Below, piece after piece: positions 46,501 through 58,500 of a DNA stretch of 64,000 nucleotides; within the stretch, counting starts at the first letter, position 1; each line of letters opens with the position of its first letter. The notes beneath the pieces were generated by a model. That model saw only the letters and a program-made list of their open reading frames with translations, was not told where the DNA came from and ran no database searches. Origin of the DNA: Cladopsammia gracilis (lineage: Eukaryota > Cnidaria > Anthozoa > Scleractinia > Dendrophylliidae). The position numbers were made by a program, and so were the translations under genes. Location: assembly GCA_022457155.1 (NCBI GenBank), contig JAJGOT010000210.1, forward strand, positions 1,091,501-1,155,500, read 5' to 3'.

Positions 46501-49500
46501 CCAAACTGCTTTCAAATGGCTTCGCAATTGCGCTCTGAATGTACAGTCAAAGCACTGGAGGGCCAGAACTCTGCTTTTTTCAGGTGAAATTAGTCAAATT
46601 CGTTAGGGTTAGTGCAAATTCGACAAGAGTTTATGATATTATTCGTTGTACGATAAAATGAGGCAAATGTGAGCGAGAAAAAAAAAGTCATATAGGCTGG
46701 TTATTCTCTCGGTCCTTCAATTGTAATGTGACAGCTTTAGAATGCCAATAACTTTAACTTTTTGGTAGCTCGCAGAGCGACAGGTCATTCTTCATGGATT
46801 TATGCCTTTCACTCGGTACAGAGCCTTAAATAACTAAAAAAATTTTCGATACTTCAAACTAAATTCTAGATCCCTCGACAGCAGAAATGATGAACAGATA
46901 TGCCAGAACATCTTGCAAGAGCTTGTTTTGTCCTAGACACACATTACAGGCTGCTCAGGTTGTCGAAACAACAGTCATTAACAACAACAACAGTTTTTTT
47001 TTTCAGAGCTACACCAACCCAGATGATCCAACAGACTACTGAAACTCATAATTTGTGACTCAATCTGACTGTTAGGGCTAGCCTTTAATAAGCTTACAAC
47101 ATGTTTGCATTGCGGACCATTCCTTATCAATTGCTGCATATGCATTTTTTACAGGTGCAGTAGGAGAAAGTTCAACAATCCAGGATATCCCAGTAAACAG
47201 CACTGCCCCCTACATGTTACAGGAAGGTGAAAGCGCAAGTGTGGATGCAGCTGATGGTTTTTTGGTGGAAGCCGTTTTGGACCAAATTTACGATCAGGTA
47301 CTTCCAGTCTTGTATAGCAATATTACCCCCACTACTTAGACACCCTCCCGGCTGAAATTGGGTTTTTCCAGAAAAAAAAAATCCACACCTCCCCCCCCCC
47401 CCCCCCCCCCCCCCGACGGATGGCAAGTGTTTTTTATCCCCCCCCCCCCCTCCCTCCCACCTGAATTTCCTGATTTCCATTATTTTTTAAGAGCCCTAAA
47501 TTTAAGTTCCAGTCAAAAGAAAACACATAGAATCACATCCAAAACACACTCTTTCGTAATTTTAAAAGCTTTACCAATATAACAATAAGCTTAAATTTAA
47601 GAAATTCAATTAATTTGTTAACGTTAAAAGTTCGAACAGTCCACATCCAGATACCGGTAAAATGAACAAGTTTGTACTCGTAAAAATATGTCACTTGTTT
47701 GTTTCTTACATGACGCCAATTACACAGTATGATAAATACATAAAATGGAAATAAAAAGTACAAAATTGAGACAATCTTTTCTTTTACAGGGCAGTAGAAC
47801 TTGAACAACGTCAACCTTGTCCATAATTTTGAAATACTTTACTCAAAGACGATCTTCCGACAAAAATTTCAACATGTCACTTCCAAATTTATAGCTATAA
47901 GACTTGTTTCTTCTACAACTGGAAATTAAATTGCTCACCTCCAAGAGTCTGTAGGTCAACTGGAACTCAAGCTTAGCGTTGTAACTGTCTTTTGCCCTAT
48001 TAAAATATCTGCATTCTGTCATGCTTTATCGGCTTTCAAAGCTATTCCATTTTCGTCAGTCAATCGCAAACACAAACAATGATGAGGGGGTAGCCAAGAT
48101 AAAATTGTTTTGGAACTCTTGGTAATCAGAAAATGAATCTTAGACAAGTAAGAAACTAAATCATGCTTAAATATCATAATGTTATTGAAAACAAGTTCTG
48201 GTCTTGTAAATTCGTCGTGTCCGCTTCAAGCAACTCGTCACCAGGCTCTTGCTCTTGCAGGCGGGAATTACACAAGTAGGTGAATTATAGAGCGTATGCA
48301 CATGACGTCACGGCGGCCATATTGGTGTACCAAAACAATAGAACGGCGGCCATGTTGGTGTACCAAAACAATCCTGTGGGATTTGAACGCTTTTCTTATG
48401 TTAACACTTTCTTTTGTTCCAATAAATTTGCATAGCTGCTTGCCACGTGAGTGCATACGCTCTATTGTTACCTCAGTAATTTTGATAATGAAATGAACCG
48501 TCACGGTACTCATGAAAAAGCAAAATATCAGAATTTACTGCACTTTACAATAACAGGCGAACTCTGAAGTTTGAAGTCCAGCTGAGGTTTGTGTTTTACA
48601 CTGCTGTCAATCATAATTAGGGGGACAAACATTGAACCCCTGAAAACAGAAACAGAATATTGAAAATGAATTGAAATCCACCAATCGCCACCTACAAACA
48701 TGACCTTTTGACCATTTTGCGTAAAGCATTGTCAGTAGTTTCCTGCGACGTCCGCTATGATATTTGCAGCAGTGAAAAACAAAACTTTTGGGTGAGTTTT
48801 GAACCTCAGAGTTTGCATGTTATTGGAAAGTGCAATGAGCAACAAAATGTATTCCTTGGTTTTACAACAAGTCACTTTAACGGATTGCTGTGCTGATTGT
48901 ATATTTTTATCTCCTTAGTTTTACAAGTCCTTCGGCCAGTGCAACACTAACGCTCAAGCTATAAAGTTTCCAGGAACTTGAACACGTAGCTATTTCTTCA
49001 TCCTTATAAAGTACACGAATCTCATTACATGTGTTTTGACATTTACCTCAAGAAATTATCGACGAACGCATTAACTCAGTTAAATGTATGACTTGTTCAG
49101 AGTTGTTCTTTCCGTTGTGAACTGCAAGCTCTCAAAAGTTTACTCGGGAAACCTTTTAGCTTAATGTTTTGACGATGCTTCTTAAACAAGGTGCAGTTCT
49201 GAAAACATTTACTCTTCAAAATGATGTTCTTGTTCCAGTGTTATAGCGCACTTGATGCGAGAGCGTTGTTAGTTAATAAAGTAGATGTAGATGTAGATGC
49301 AATCAGTTTCAGTTTATGAAATATCTCAAGTTTGATTTCCCAATGGAAGCGTTTCTTAAACACGGACCCGCACTATAAAAGGAACCTTGGCCTGGCCAAG
49401 CCGCCAGTCATTTCACACTTGACACCGAACTGTCAACATCACGTGCATCCTCTCGCCAATGGAGAACCGTAACCGGCGTGAAATTCAAATTTGGCAAGCT

Positions 49501-52500
49501 AAAATATTATATTCATGCTGAAAGGTGCATAAATTCAAATGTTTTTAGTTTTATTTTCTTGAAAGATAAATCCTACACAAGATTGAACTGGTGAAGGTAG
49601 AATTAGACCTATTTTTTGGGGCAACGGTCTTCCTCCGTGTTTTTCGCAGTGTCAGCCATCTTTGACTAGCCGTTGAAGCAGTGATGTTTTTTTTTTGTAT
49701 TTTATTTATTTTTGTCTATATTACATTTGTAAGAAAACTAACATTTAAACACATTTACACAATCTAAGTACATGAAAGAGAAAGAAACTAAAAACACGAA
49801 AATGACAAATGTACGAAAAAACTGCTTGAAAGTAGTATAATTTATAATTAAAGCGGCTTGAGTTGAGATAAAAAATGATATATTTGGTGACAAAAATCTA
49901 AGAAGAAATAAGAGCGATTAAGTGATAACTAAGATTGTTTCTCTCGCTCGCCATGGAGTATTCTATTTGGTATGTGTTTTTAATTCGCTCGAGTAATAAT
50001 TGTGGAGTTAAAATCTTGTTACTTAGTTTACTGAAGTGAAGGAGAAATTTTGCTTTCCAAGATAATATAGTTAATTAATTTGCTATTACTTTCTAGATTA
50101 TCAATTCCAAAAATAACATCTCTAATTTCTAAATGCTTGGTAAGCTTTAATTTATGTTTACATATCATTTCCACTTCATTCCAAAATAGTCTAACTCTTG
50201 GGCATTGGAAAAGAAAGTGTTCACGAGTTTCGATGTCTGTTTTGCACCAATAGCACAAATAAGGAGATTCGACTTTTTTAAACTTGAAAAGCATATCATT
50301 TGTATACATGATCCTATTTAATATTTTGTATTGAAATTCGCGCAATTTAGTGCTCAAGGTTATTTGAATAGGTAAAAGGAATATAGCTTTCCAATTTAGT
50401 TGAAAACAATCAGTGTTATAGGTTTCTTCATATTTTTTGACCGATGTTGGATTTTTTGCAATTTTCGAGACCAAAATGCGATACAGTGTTTTGGATTTAA
50501 CCTTCTCCAGATTGTATTCATCGTTGTTAATGTAGAGATGAAAGGTTGTTGGGTTTAACTGTTGCGTATGAATTGATATTAAATTCCTATTTAAGTTTAA
50601 GATGTTGCGCCATGTTGGTGGAAGCGCGTTATATAATTATACTAAATAATAGGAAGACATCAACGGGGGAGATACTCAGACTTCGCGATACCCCTCCCAA
50701 CACAAGCTCTCCTGTAGTGTCGAAAAGGTCGCCAACTTTATAGAAACCACATTCAGTTAGTCTTTTGCTGAAAACAGATTTGTTTTCGATACAAACATTC
50801 TTGAAAACTTCATTTATAATTTCTTCAAATGTGGACGGGTTATTCTCATTTAGAGAGGACCATGACATAAGACACTCCTTATAGAAATAGGGGACAGTAA
50901 TCGAGAGCTTTTTGTAGTCAAAATTGCAGTGAAAGAGAAATTTCCCTCCAACGATTTTTAGGTACGAATCCAAAAAAAATTTCCAGCCTGCTGGGTAAGG
51001 ATCCAGATATCTTTTTATACACATAACTCTTTGTGTCATAATCATTGAATTAATATCAGGCATACTCAGGCCTCCTTTTTCTATTGGGTTTATCAGTGCC
51101 GCTCGTTTCACTTTGTCTTTACCTTTCCATACGAAGGAGAACAGAATTGAATTAAGTTTTTGTATTGAGTCTTTATCACGTGCAATAAGAGTCGCGCGGT
51201 AAAGAATTTTTGGGATAGCAAATGATTTATTGACTTGAATTCTGCCAATCAACGTGAGTCCTCTCCAGCTCCATCCATGTAGAAGTTCTTTGACAGATTT
51301 TTCGATGGATTCAAAATTCTTTTTAATAAACAGTACTTTGTCATTTGTGAAAAATACACCTAAAATTTTTACAAATTTTTTTTATTTCTTCAACCCCCAT
51401 GTCATTGTGATGAAGCTCCATGTTGCCCAGTGGAAGGATTTCGATTTTTTCACGGTTCATGTTCAATCCCGAGTATCTGCTAAAATGTTTCACACTATCC
51501 ATGAGATTAAAAAAAGAAGATTTATCGCTAACGCACGTTGTTATGTCGTCCGCGAAATTAACCAACTTAATTGTTTCTGTTCCGTAATCTCAATGCCTCG
51601 TATTTGGTTATTATTTCGTATGTATATCGCCAAAGTCTCGAGAGCAATAATAAAAGGATACGGGAAAGTGGATCCCCTTGACGAACTCCGCGTTTAACTT
51701 GGAAGAAACGTGTAGTAAAGCCGTTATTAATCACGCAACTTGATATGTCGTTGTAAAATGTTTTAATCCAGGTAATAAAGGAAGCGCCGAAACCAAACAC
51801 TTCTAAAGTTTTAAAAAGAAAACTCCAGTTAATCGAATCGAAGGCCTTTTCAAAATCAATAGCAGTCAAAATACCTTTATGGCCTTTCCGTTTAGTGAAC
51901 TCAATTACATCATCAATGGTGCGAATTGCGTCAAAAATTGTTCGCCCTTTCACATAAGCATTTTGATCGAAATGAATAATTTGAGGAAGCACTTTCTCAA
52001 GTCGTTTAGCGATCGCTTTTGACCCAATTTTTGCATCAACATTGACTAAGGAAATTGGTCTCCAGTTCTTTATTAGTCGTCTGTCTCGATTTTTTTTCTC
52101 TAAAAGAGTTATTACTGCTTGTTTTTGAGTTGTTGAGAGTTCACCGTGACGATAGGAATAATTTAAGGAATCATCAAGATTCCGCCCGATTTCGGGCCAA
52201 AAGACCTTATAAAATTCCAAAGATAAGCCGTCGTTACCTGGTGTTTTGTTGTTTTTAAACGTGGAGAGAATATTTAAACATTCTGCGTACGTCAGCTCGC
52301 CCTCGCATGTGTCGCGCATTTCATCTGATAATTTTGGAATATTAGCAGAGTTCAAGAAGGGGCAAGTCATTTGATCAAAAGTAAATTCTGCCTTTTCATC
52401 GTAAAGATCCGCAAAGAAAAATTCGATTTCCTTTGAAATTGTGTTTGGGTTGGTAGATTCTTTACCGTTTGATTGAATCAGCTTTCTTATTGAGCTCTTT

Positions 52501-55500
52501 TTCTTTTTGTTATTTTCAAGGTTTAAAAAAAATTTAGTGTTTCTTTCTCCTTTTTCGTACCATGTGATGCGAGAGCGGATAATCGAACCTGACACAATAT
52601 AGTTGTATTCTCTTTCATATTCCGCTTTAACCTTTTCTAAATTCTCTACATTTACGGGTATTGGAGATGCCGCTACTTCTTCTTCACATATCTTAAGTTT
52701 ATTTTCAATTATTGTTAATTTATCTCTTCTTTAACGGGCTTTTCGTTTACTGTAGGTAATGGTTTCTTGGCGAACTTTAAATTTAATCCAGTCCCACACA
52801 ATTCTTGGATCATTACAGAAATTGATTTCTGTTTTCCATTCAGGGAACATCTCTCGCATCAGGAGAATGTAATCAGTGTCTTATAAGAGACTGTTATTTA
52901 GTTTCCAGAAGGACGGACCGTGTGGTTGGTCATTGAGGCTGTCTATTTCAAGGATGACTGAATGATATGTTTTGATAGCAGTTATAATGTCGGCCTTAGC
53001 AACATCATCCTCTAATATATCACTTATAAATCAGTAGTCCAGTCGCCTTTGTATAAATGGACGTTTCTGCCTCCATGTAAAACGTTTGCTTTCTGGATTT
53101 TGTATCCTCCAAATATCAATTAAGTCGTTTTCATTTAAGATATCGTCTAAACTTTTGACTGAATGTTTATAGGTTGGGTTTCCACCTAGGCAATCAAGGG
53201 AAAGGTCGCGAGTTAAATTGAAATCTCCACCGAGTAAGATTTTGCATTGCTTAAAGTGTTCCTCGCTGTTAATCATGTTGGATATGTTTTGGAAAAATTC
53301 GGATTGTTGAGTTGTTATGTTAGGGGTGTAAATGTTTACCAAAAGAAAAGAACAATCCTGAATATTAGCCTCCAAAAAGATGAATCTTCCTTCTTCGTCG
53401 GACTTGACTGAAATTAGTTTGAAATCAAGCGTATGTCGTATAAGTATGGCGACCCCTCAACTATGCGCAGACCCATGCGCAAAAAAGAAATCGCCATGCC
53501 ACTGCGCTTTCCACTGGTTTTCGATTTCCTTTGTGCTATAGGTTTCTTGTAGAAAACAAATATCTGCCTTTTGCTTGATTAACCAATTTAAAATTCCTTT
53601 ACGCTTTTCCAAGGTCCGAATTCCACGAACGTTGAGCGAGATAGCTTTCAGCTTAATATTATTACCATTCATCGCGATCTTTTTTTGTGCAATATAGATA
53701 GATTGTTGTCACCTCTAACTAAATCTATAGGTTTCACAATACCGCATTGTTTTAAAATGAATGGCAGGTTCGTTAACATATAAAGACATACACATAACGT
53801 AAACCGATTATACACGGACGAGTTGAGTATTTCACAACACATTACATAAAACACACAAGAAGACAGAGGGCGAAAAAATATTGAAAACCTTCCCTTTCGC
53901 TCCAGAGTAATCTGTTTGCGAGCCTTAACAGTCAACTAATCCCTTCGATAGTTAATCCATTCGAAGTTGAAAACAATAGGTTTAATGAGCAAAAACAATG
54001 CATGCCTGCACGTGCGTTTTATATTTTAGTACATTTCCTTGCCTTCCCTGCAAAACAACAACGTCAAATGATCAAATTATAGGTTTTTGTGGAGAACGTG
54101 AACTCGCAACGGTTAATTTTCTTTTCTCTATTTGAAATTTAAAGCCGTCACTATGAATTCAACAGTTTTCCTTCACAAAAATTACCGCAGTAATTGACAG
54201 ACAGGGAAAGTTAACCTGCACTAAACTACCAAGCGAGGTGGGTTGAAAAAACTTAACTCTGTTAAAAAAATCTATTGTATAAACAGATGAAGTTTCTCAA
54301 AGCAATATTTCGTCGCTCAAAGCTCTTCGTTTCCTACCAAAACACAGGTTCGAGCTCCTCGGCCATTTTCAATGCGAAAACAGTAGAAATCTTTAAGTTT
54401 TAAGAATATACACAAGCTAGAATACTCAATATTCGCCAGGAGAGAGGACACTGGGAATGAGGTTGGCTCACCAATAGTGACGTCACAATCCTTACCAATC
54501 CTACCACTTGTAGTGCGCGGCCATTTCAGAAACGTTTTCGTGAAGCCTTCGGAAATCTTCGTACTTTTAGCTATGTAACTTCCTTAAAGGTTCAGGAAGG
54601 AAAATTTTTGCGTAAGTTTGCTTTATTATAGTTTCTTTTAACGTTTAAATGGATAAAGAAAAAATTTCTGGTTCATTTGACCTTTAAATGTTACCACTTT
54701 TTAATATATCTTTGTTTTTGCGATAATTCCTCTTTACTTTAGTGTCGTTAAGACCGGTTATTCAAGTACCCCGAACTTGATCGGCTCTATCCACACCGGA
54801 ATATGTCTTAAGTTACGAAGATGAAGTAGATGGAGGCTTCAAATTCAAGTTACTGTACAGTACAAGCTCTTCTTGCGACCACCATTGTAAGGGATGGACC
54901 CATTAGAAAAGTGATTTGGGGTGGGGGGCCTTTTTCGGTTTGCATGAATTTTTTTTACGCCCATTGCCTGTGCAGGATACAAAATACAACTGCTGCAATC
55001 TTTATCTTTTAAAACGCTCCCCTGAGTCCCTGGAACAGCCTTCAAACAAACATTTTAATATATTTACACAAAGCTGCTGTACTCTCAAAGAAGACTTTTA
55101 CCAAAATATCTCTGGTTTATAATAACTGTATTTCCAACAAACCAGTATCCACGAGGGTTGCTGTATAAAAAATGTATCACTGGAAAAATACCGCAATTCT
55201 ACCACCCTTCCAATACCGAATGGTCACGCCCGGCCTGGGTACGACAATACAAAAAGTCCCAGGCATTAATTACACTTTGTTTGTAGCGTGTTTCCGTCAC
55301 TGTGTCGACCGCTTTTTTCTCCTTTTATCGCTTTTCTACATGATTATGACGGAACTTATGAAGGTAAACTTAAAATATATAAGGTAAGAAATGTATGCTT
55401 TGAAATACCACAGACTACTGTTTTCAGACAAAGAGAGTTAGTGAAAGTCAAAGATCCGAAAGATGGAGGTTACAGTTGAAAATGACCCCCGAAGAAGTTT

Positions 55501-58500
55501 CTTCAGGCTCAGACCCCCCTCCCGCCCGGATTTCCAGAGCCCTCAACCTCCCCCACCAACCCCCACCCCCCCCCCCCCCCCCCTCCCACCCTCCCGCGAG
55601 AATTTCCAGCATGCCATCCGTCTGGGGGGTGTGGATTTTTTTCTGGAATAACCCATTTAGTGTTTTTATGATTTCAATGGCCAGGAGCTTGCTTTAAGCT
55701 TACTTTATTATCTTGAAATTGGAAGAAACCATCGGCAAAACTGCAGGGCAAAAAAACTTTTTTTCTTTCCACTCGTCCATGGGACAAGTGCCACTCAAAT
55801 TTTGGTTGTCCGACAGTGAAATTCACTCGTCCAAAAAATGAATAAATTAAAAAATGTAGCGGTAAATTAAATTTACAAAGTACCGTAAAAAGAGGGCCTA
55901 ACATAGGGTTGGCGGGATGCGGGATAAGCCTTTTTTCGCTGCTGGGATACGGGATGAAAGAAAATTTGAAGGCGGGATGCGGGATGTTTAGAGGTGGGCG
56001 GGAAGCGGGAAGTTCGTCATTTTTATGGCGGGACGCGGGAATTCGTGATTTTTACGGGTGGGAAACGGGATGGATGACAACAATGCACTCACAGGATATT
56101 TCACGATTCCGCGAAGGAAGACAAGTCTGGATGTTTGCATACATGTAGGTGATTTTTTTAACCGTCTTTTCTATCCTGTCTTTCTTTTGAAATCATTTCA
56201 GAAGTCCTGATCTTTATCAATCCGAATATGCACCTGTCACGGTGTCGCAATTTTGTCTCAAGGAACCATTAAAATGCTAAAACAGGAAGTAGCAAGGGGT
56301 GACAGACCGCACAAACAATCCCGTTGTGAAACTTATTTGACACCTTTTATATTTTTCTATAAAGAATGTATCTTTAAAAGATTTGCCTTTTTTTAAAAGA
56401 TACCATGGGTGGTTCTTTGTAGATTTGTCGTAGCAGTGGTTGGTTCTGCATTATGTGCCATTTTGACATTAAAATTTGTTTGAGATTTGGCCCCGATGGC
56501 GATGGCTGGTATTTCATCATAAGGGAAATAATTTCTTTTTGTGTTTTCTCTTCCTGTTTAGGCGCATTTTTCCTTTCTTCGAATTTTATTTTTGATGGTG
56601 TGTGGAGTGCGGAGCGTGAAAAACGCGGAGTGTGGAATTCGCGGGGTGTGGAAAACGAGGAGTGTGAAAACTGAATGCTGAGTGTGGAAAATAAGGATTA
56701 CGTATTTTTGTGGAAAAACATAAAATATAAGGTAAAACTGAACTAAAGAATTTTTTTTTCTACATGGCAACTTTTGCAAGTTTTCAGTGAAATTCACAAT
56801 CTCTATATAAATGCCGGAACTAGTGGTGCTATCTCAAAAGTGTTGGTATTTTCATACATGCATACAGAGAACAGCCTGATCCTCTTAACTGCAGATATTT
56901 TTATTTAAACCATATTGTTATAGCATTTTAGGTGAAAATCTAGCACTCTGTAAATGGACTGCTCAATAAAAACAATTCCGTTTAACGTTGGGTTTTTGCG
57001 CTGAATGTCCAAGAAGTCAAGATGATATATAATAGGTGTTCGTTAAGTCAGCGCTGACCCACCCCAACCTCAAGTGATTTTTACACGTTGTAATTTGAAC
57101 GTCGTGGTAACTGTTGCGTAATAGTCCAGTTTTGAATTCGCTATGGTCGCTGAATGAAAGCACTGAAGACGCATTTTTACAGGGTTAGCCTCAATCTGAA
57201 GTGATAAATTCACAAATTCAGGCGAGAAGATGACCTGTTCAGAGCTTTGTCTATTGTTTACTTTTCAAATTTCACGCACCTTCTGCCGGTATTTGTGAAT
57301 ATTTTACATCAGGTCGAGTCTAACCCTGTAGCAATGTGTCATTGGTGTTTGAATTCAGCGGTAATTTTAAATACGAAAATGGCTTATGATAAGGATTTGT
57401 ATGGGGAAAATTCGCTTCGAATTTGAGCGTTAAATCACAAACGATATTTAAAAAAATGGCTTTCCTGAACTTTTTGTGTTATTTACTGGTGTATTGAGTG
57501 GTTTTCGGGTCGATTCAATGAATGGAACTAAAACTCGCTGGAATCACTTTGAGACCTTCGCATGGTCCACGCACTGTTCTCCGGTAAAGAAAACTTTTAT
57601 TTGGCTCCTCAACACTTACTCAAAAGATACATTTACCAAACTAAACTGACTGCTGCTGTTTACCGTAAACAAACACCGAGGTCGTAATGCATTAGCCCGC
57701 GGAAATCGCGTCTCGTCCGGAATGAAACTGTGACTTGTCTTGCAAAAAAAGCATTTTTGGAAGCGGGATCGGGATGACATGTTCGAAGCAAGCGGGATGG
57801 CGGGATGAAAGAAAAAACAGTCGCGGGAAGCGGGATTGGGAAACCCTATTTTAGACCCTCTAAAAACTGGCGTGTAAGCCACATTTGCCCAAAATTTTAG
57901 CTCAAAATTGGGGGTGCGGCTTACCTGCCCTACCCTAGATTATACTTTCCGGTGATATAAGTTGACCAGACTTTTTGAGCCTTGAAATTGAACAATTCTA
58001 TTTATTTGAAGTGTACAGCATGGAGCAAACATTCTTTAACTTAAGATGGTCTAGAAAAGTAAGTCTTGTTTCTCTAACAGAGCTGCCAGAGTGCCTCCGA
58101 GACCAAAAATCAAATTGAAGAAAAAGGATCCGCATTAAACACGTATTCTTGTAATGCACGAACGTGAGCATTGCATACCTGCCAACTCTCCCAGTTTTCC
58201 CGAGAGTCTCCAAGTTTTTCATCAAATCTCCCGGTCTCCTTCAGGTAATTTTCAGAGAGTATTCAGACATTGTTGAAAATGACATTCTCACAATGCAAAG
58301 ATTTCTAGATGTCTCCAGATTTCTGTACTCTGAGGGTTGGCAGGTATGGCATTGTGTTTATAAATATTGTAAAATTTAGCCTCAAATTGTCAAAACACCT
58401 GTGTTAAAACAGTGCTCCCTATCTTTGCTGGACATTTTGACGCTTTTAGCAATGAAGGAACACCGAAGACGAATGAATTCAAAGCCAAAGAAAAGAGCCT

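Larger units (their letters stand above)
37477..46717. mobile_element. 9.2 kb composite insertion, AAGGRCCGAGAG ends, CAATTG duplication
   Basis: The left AAGGGCCGAGAGCATAACCA and the inverse of the right end, AAGGACCGAGAGAATAACCA, match, and pairing runs on through GCCTATATGACTTTT. CAATTG is duplicated (37471-37476, 46718-46723). Exon cassettes 2 and 3 carry the uninterrupted GATGTCAATTGTAATGTGAC, proving the empty site. The host element is short and non-coding (37477 to about 38.1 kb plus about 46.0-46.7 kb); most of its length is the nested DIRS element. Superfamily undetermined; the 6-bp duplication is the main clue. Confidence 0.82.
37378..47297 (+). other. HSF-like exon cassette 1 (D1, E1, F1)
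   Basis: D1 37378-37438 (61 nt, [20 protein letters not shown]), E1 46870-46992 (123 nt, [30 protein letters not shown]) and F1 47155-47297 (143 nt, [31 protein letters not shown]). Total 327 nt, or 109 codons, beginning and ending in phase 0. E1's donor would be GTTTTT, which is weak. A 9.2 kb insertion separates D1 from E1. Confidence 0.8.
49684..53700 (-). mobile_element. L1/Tx1-type LINE, degenerate
   Basis: A minus-strand element ends in a poly(A) tract (the T run at about 49687). In order it carries an AP endonuclease (53672-53031), a reverse transcriptase (52595 to about 51340), a connector (51252-50629) and a C-terminal zinc-knuckle region (50474-50028). Stops and frame changes separate them. 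ORF1 is not recognised. Confidence 0.85.
47360..55654. mobile_element. 8.3 kb composite insertion with GGGTTTTTCCAG ends, ATT duplication
   Basis: Left GGGTTTTTCCAGAAAAAAAA, then ATCCACACC, a poly-C tract and GACGGATGGCA. This is inverted at the right end as TGCCATCCGTC, a G tract, GTGTGGAT and TTCTGGAATAACCC (about 55612-55654). Compared with the uninterrupted intron after F2 (GCTGAAATTTAGTG), ATT is duplicated. Most of the length is non-coding sequence and an L1/Tx1 LINE. The founding element is unclassified. Confidence 0.72.
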
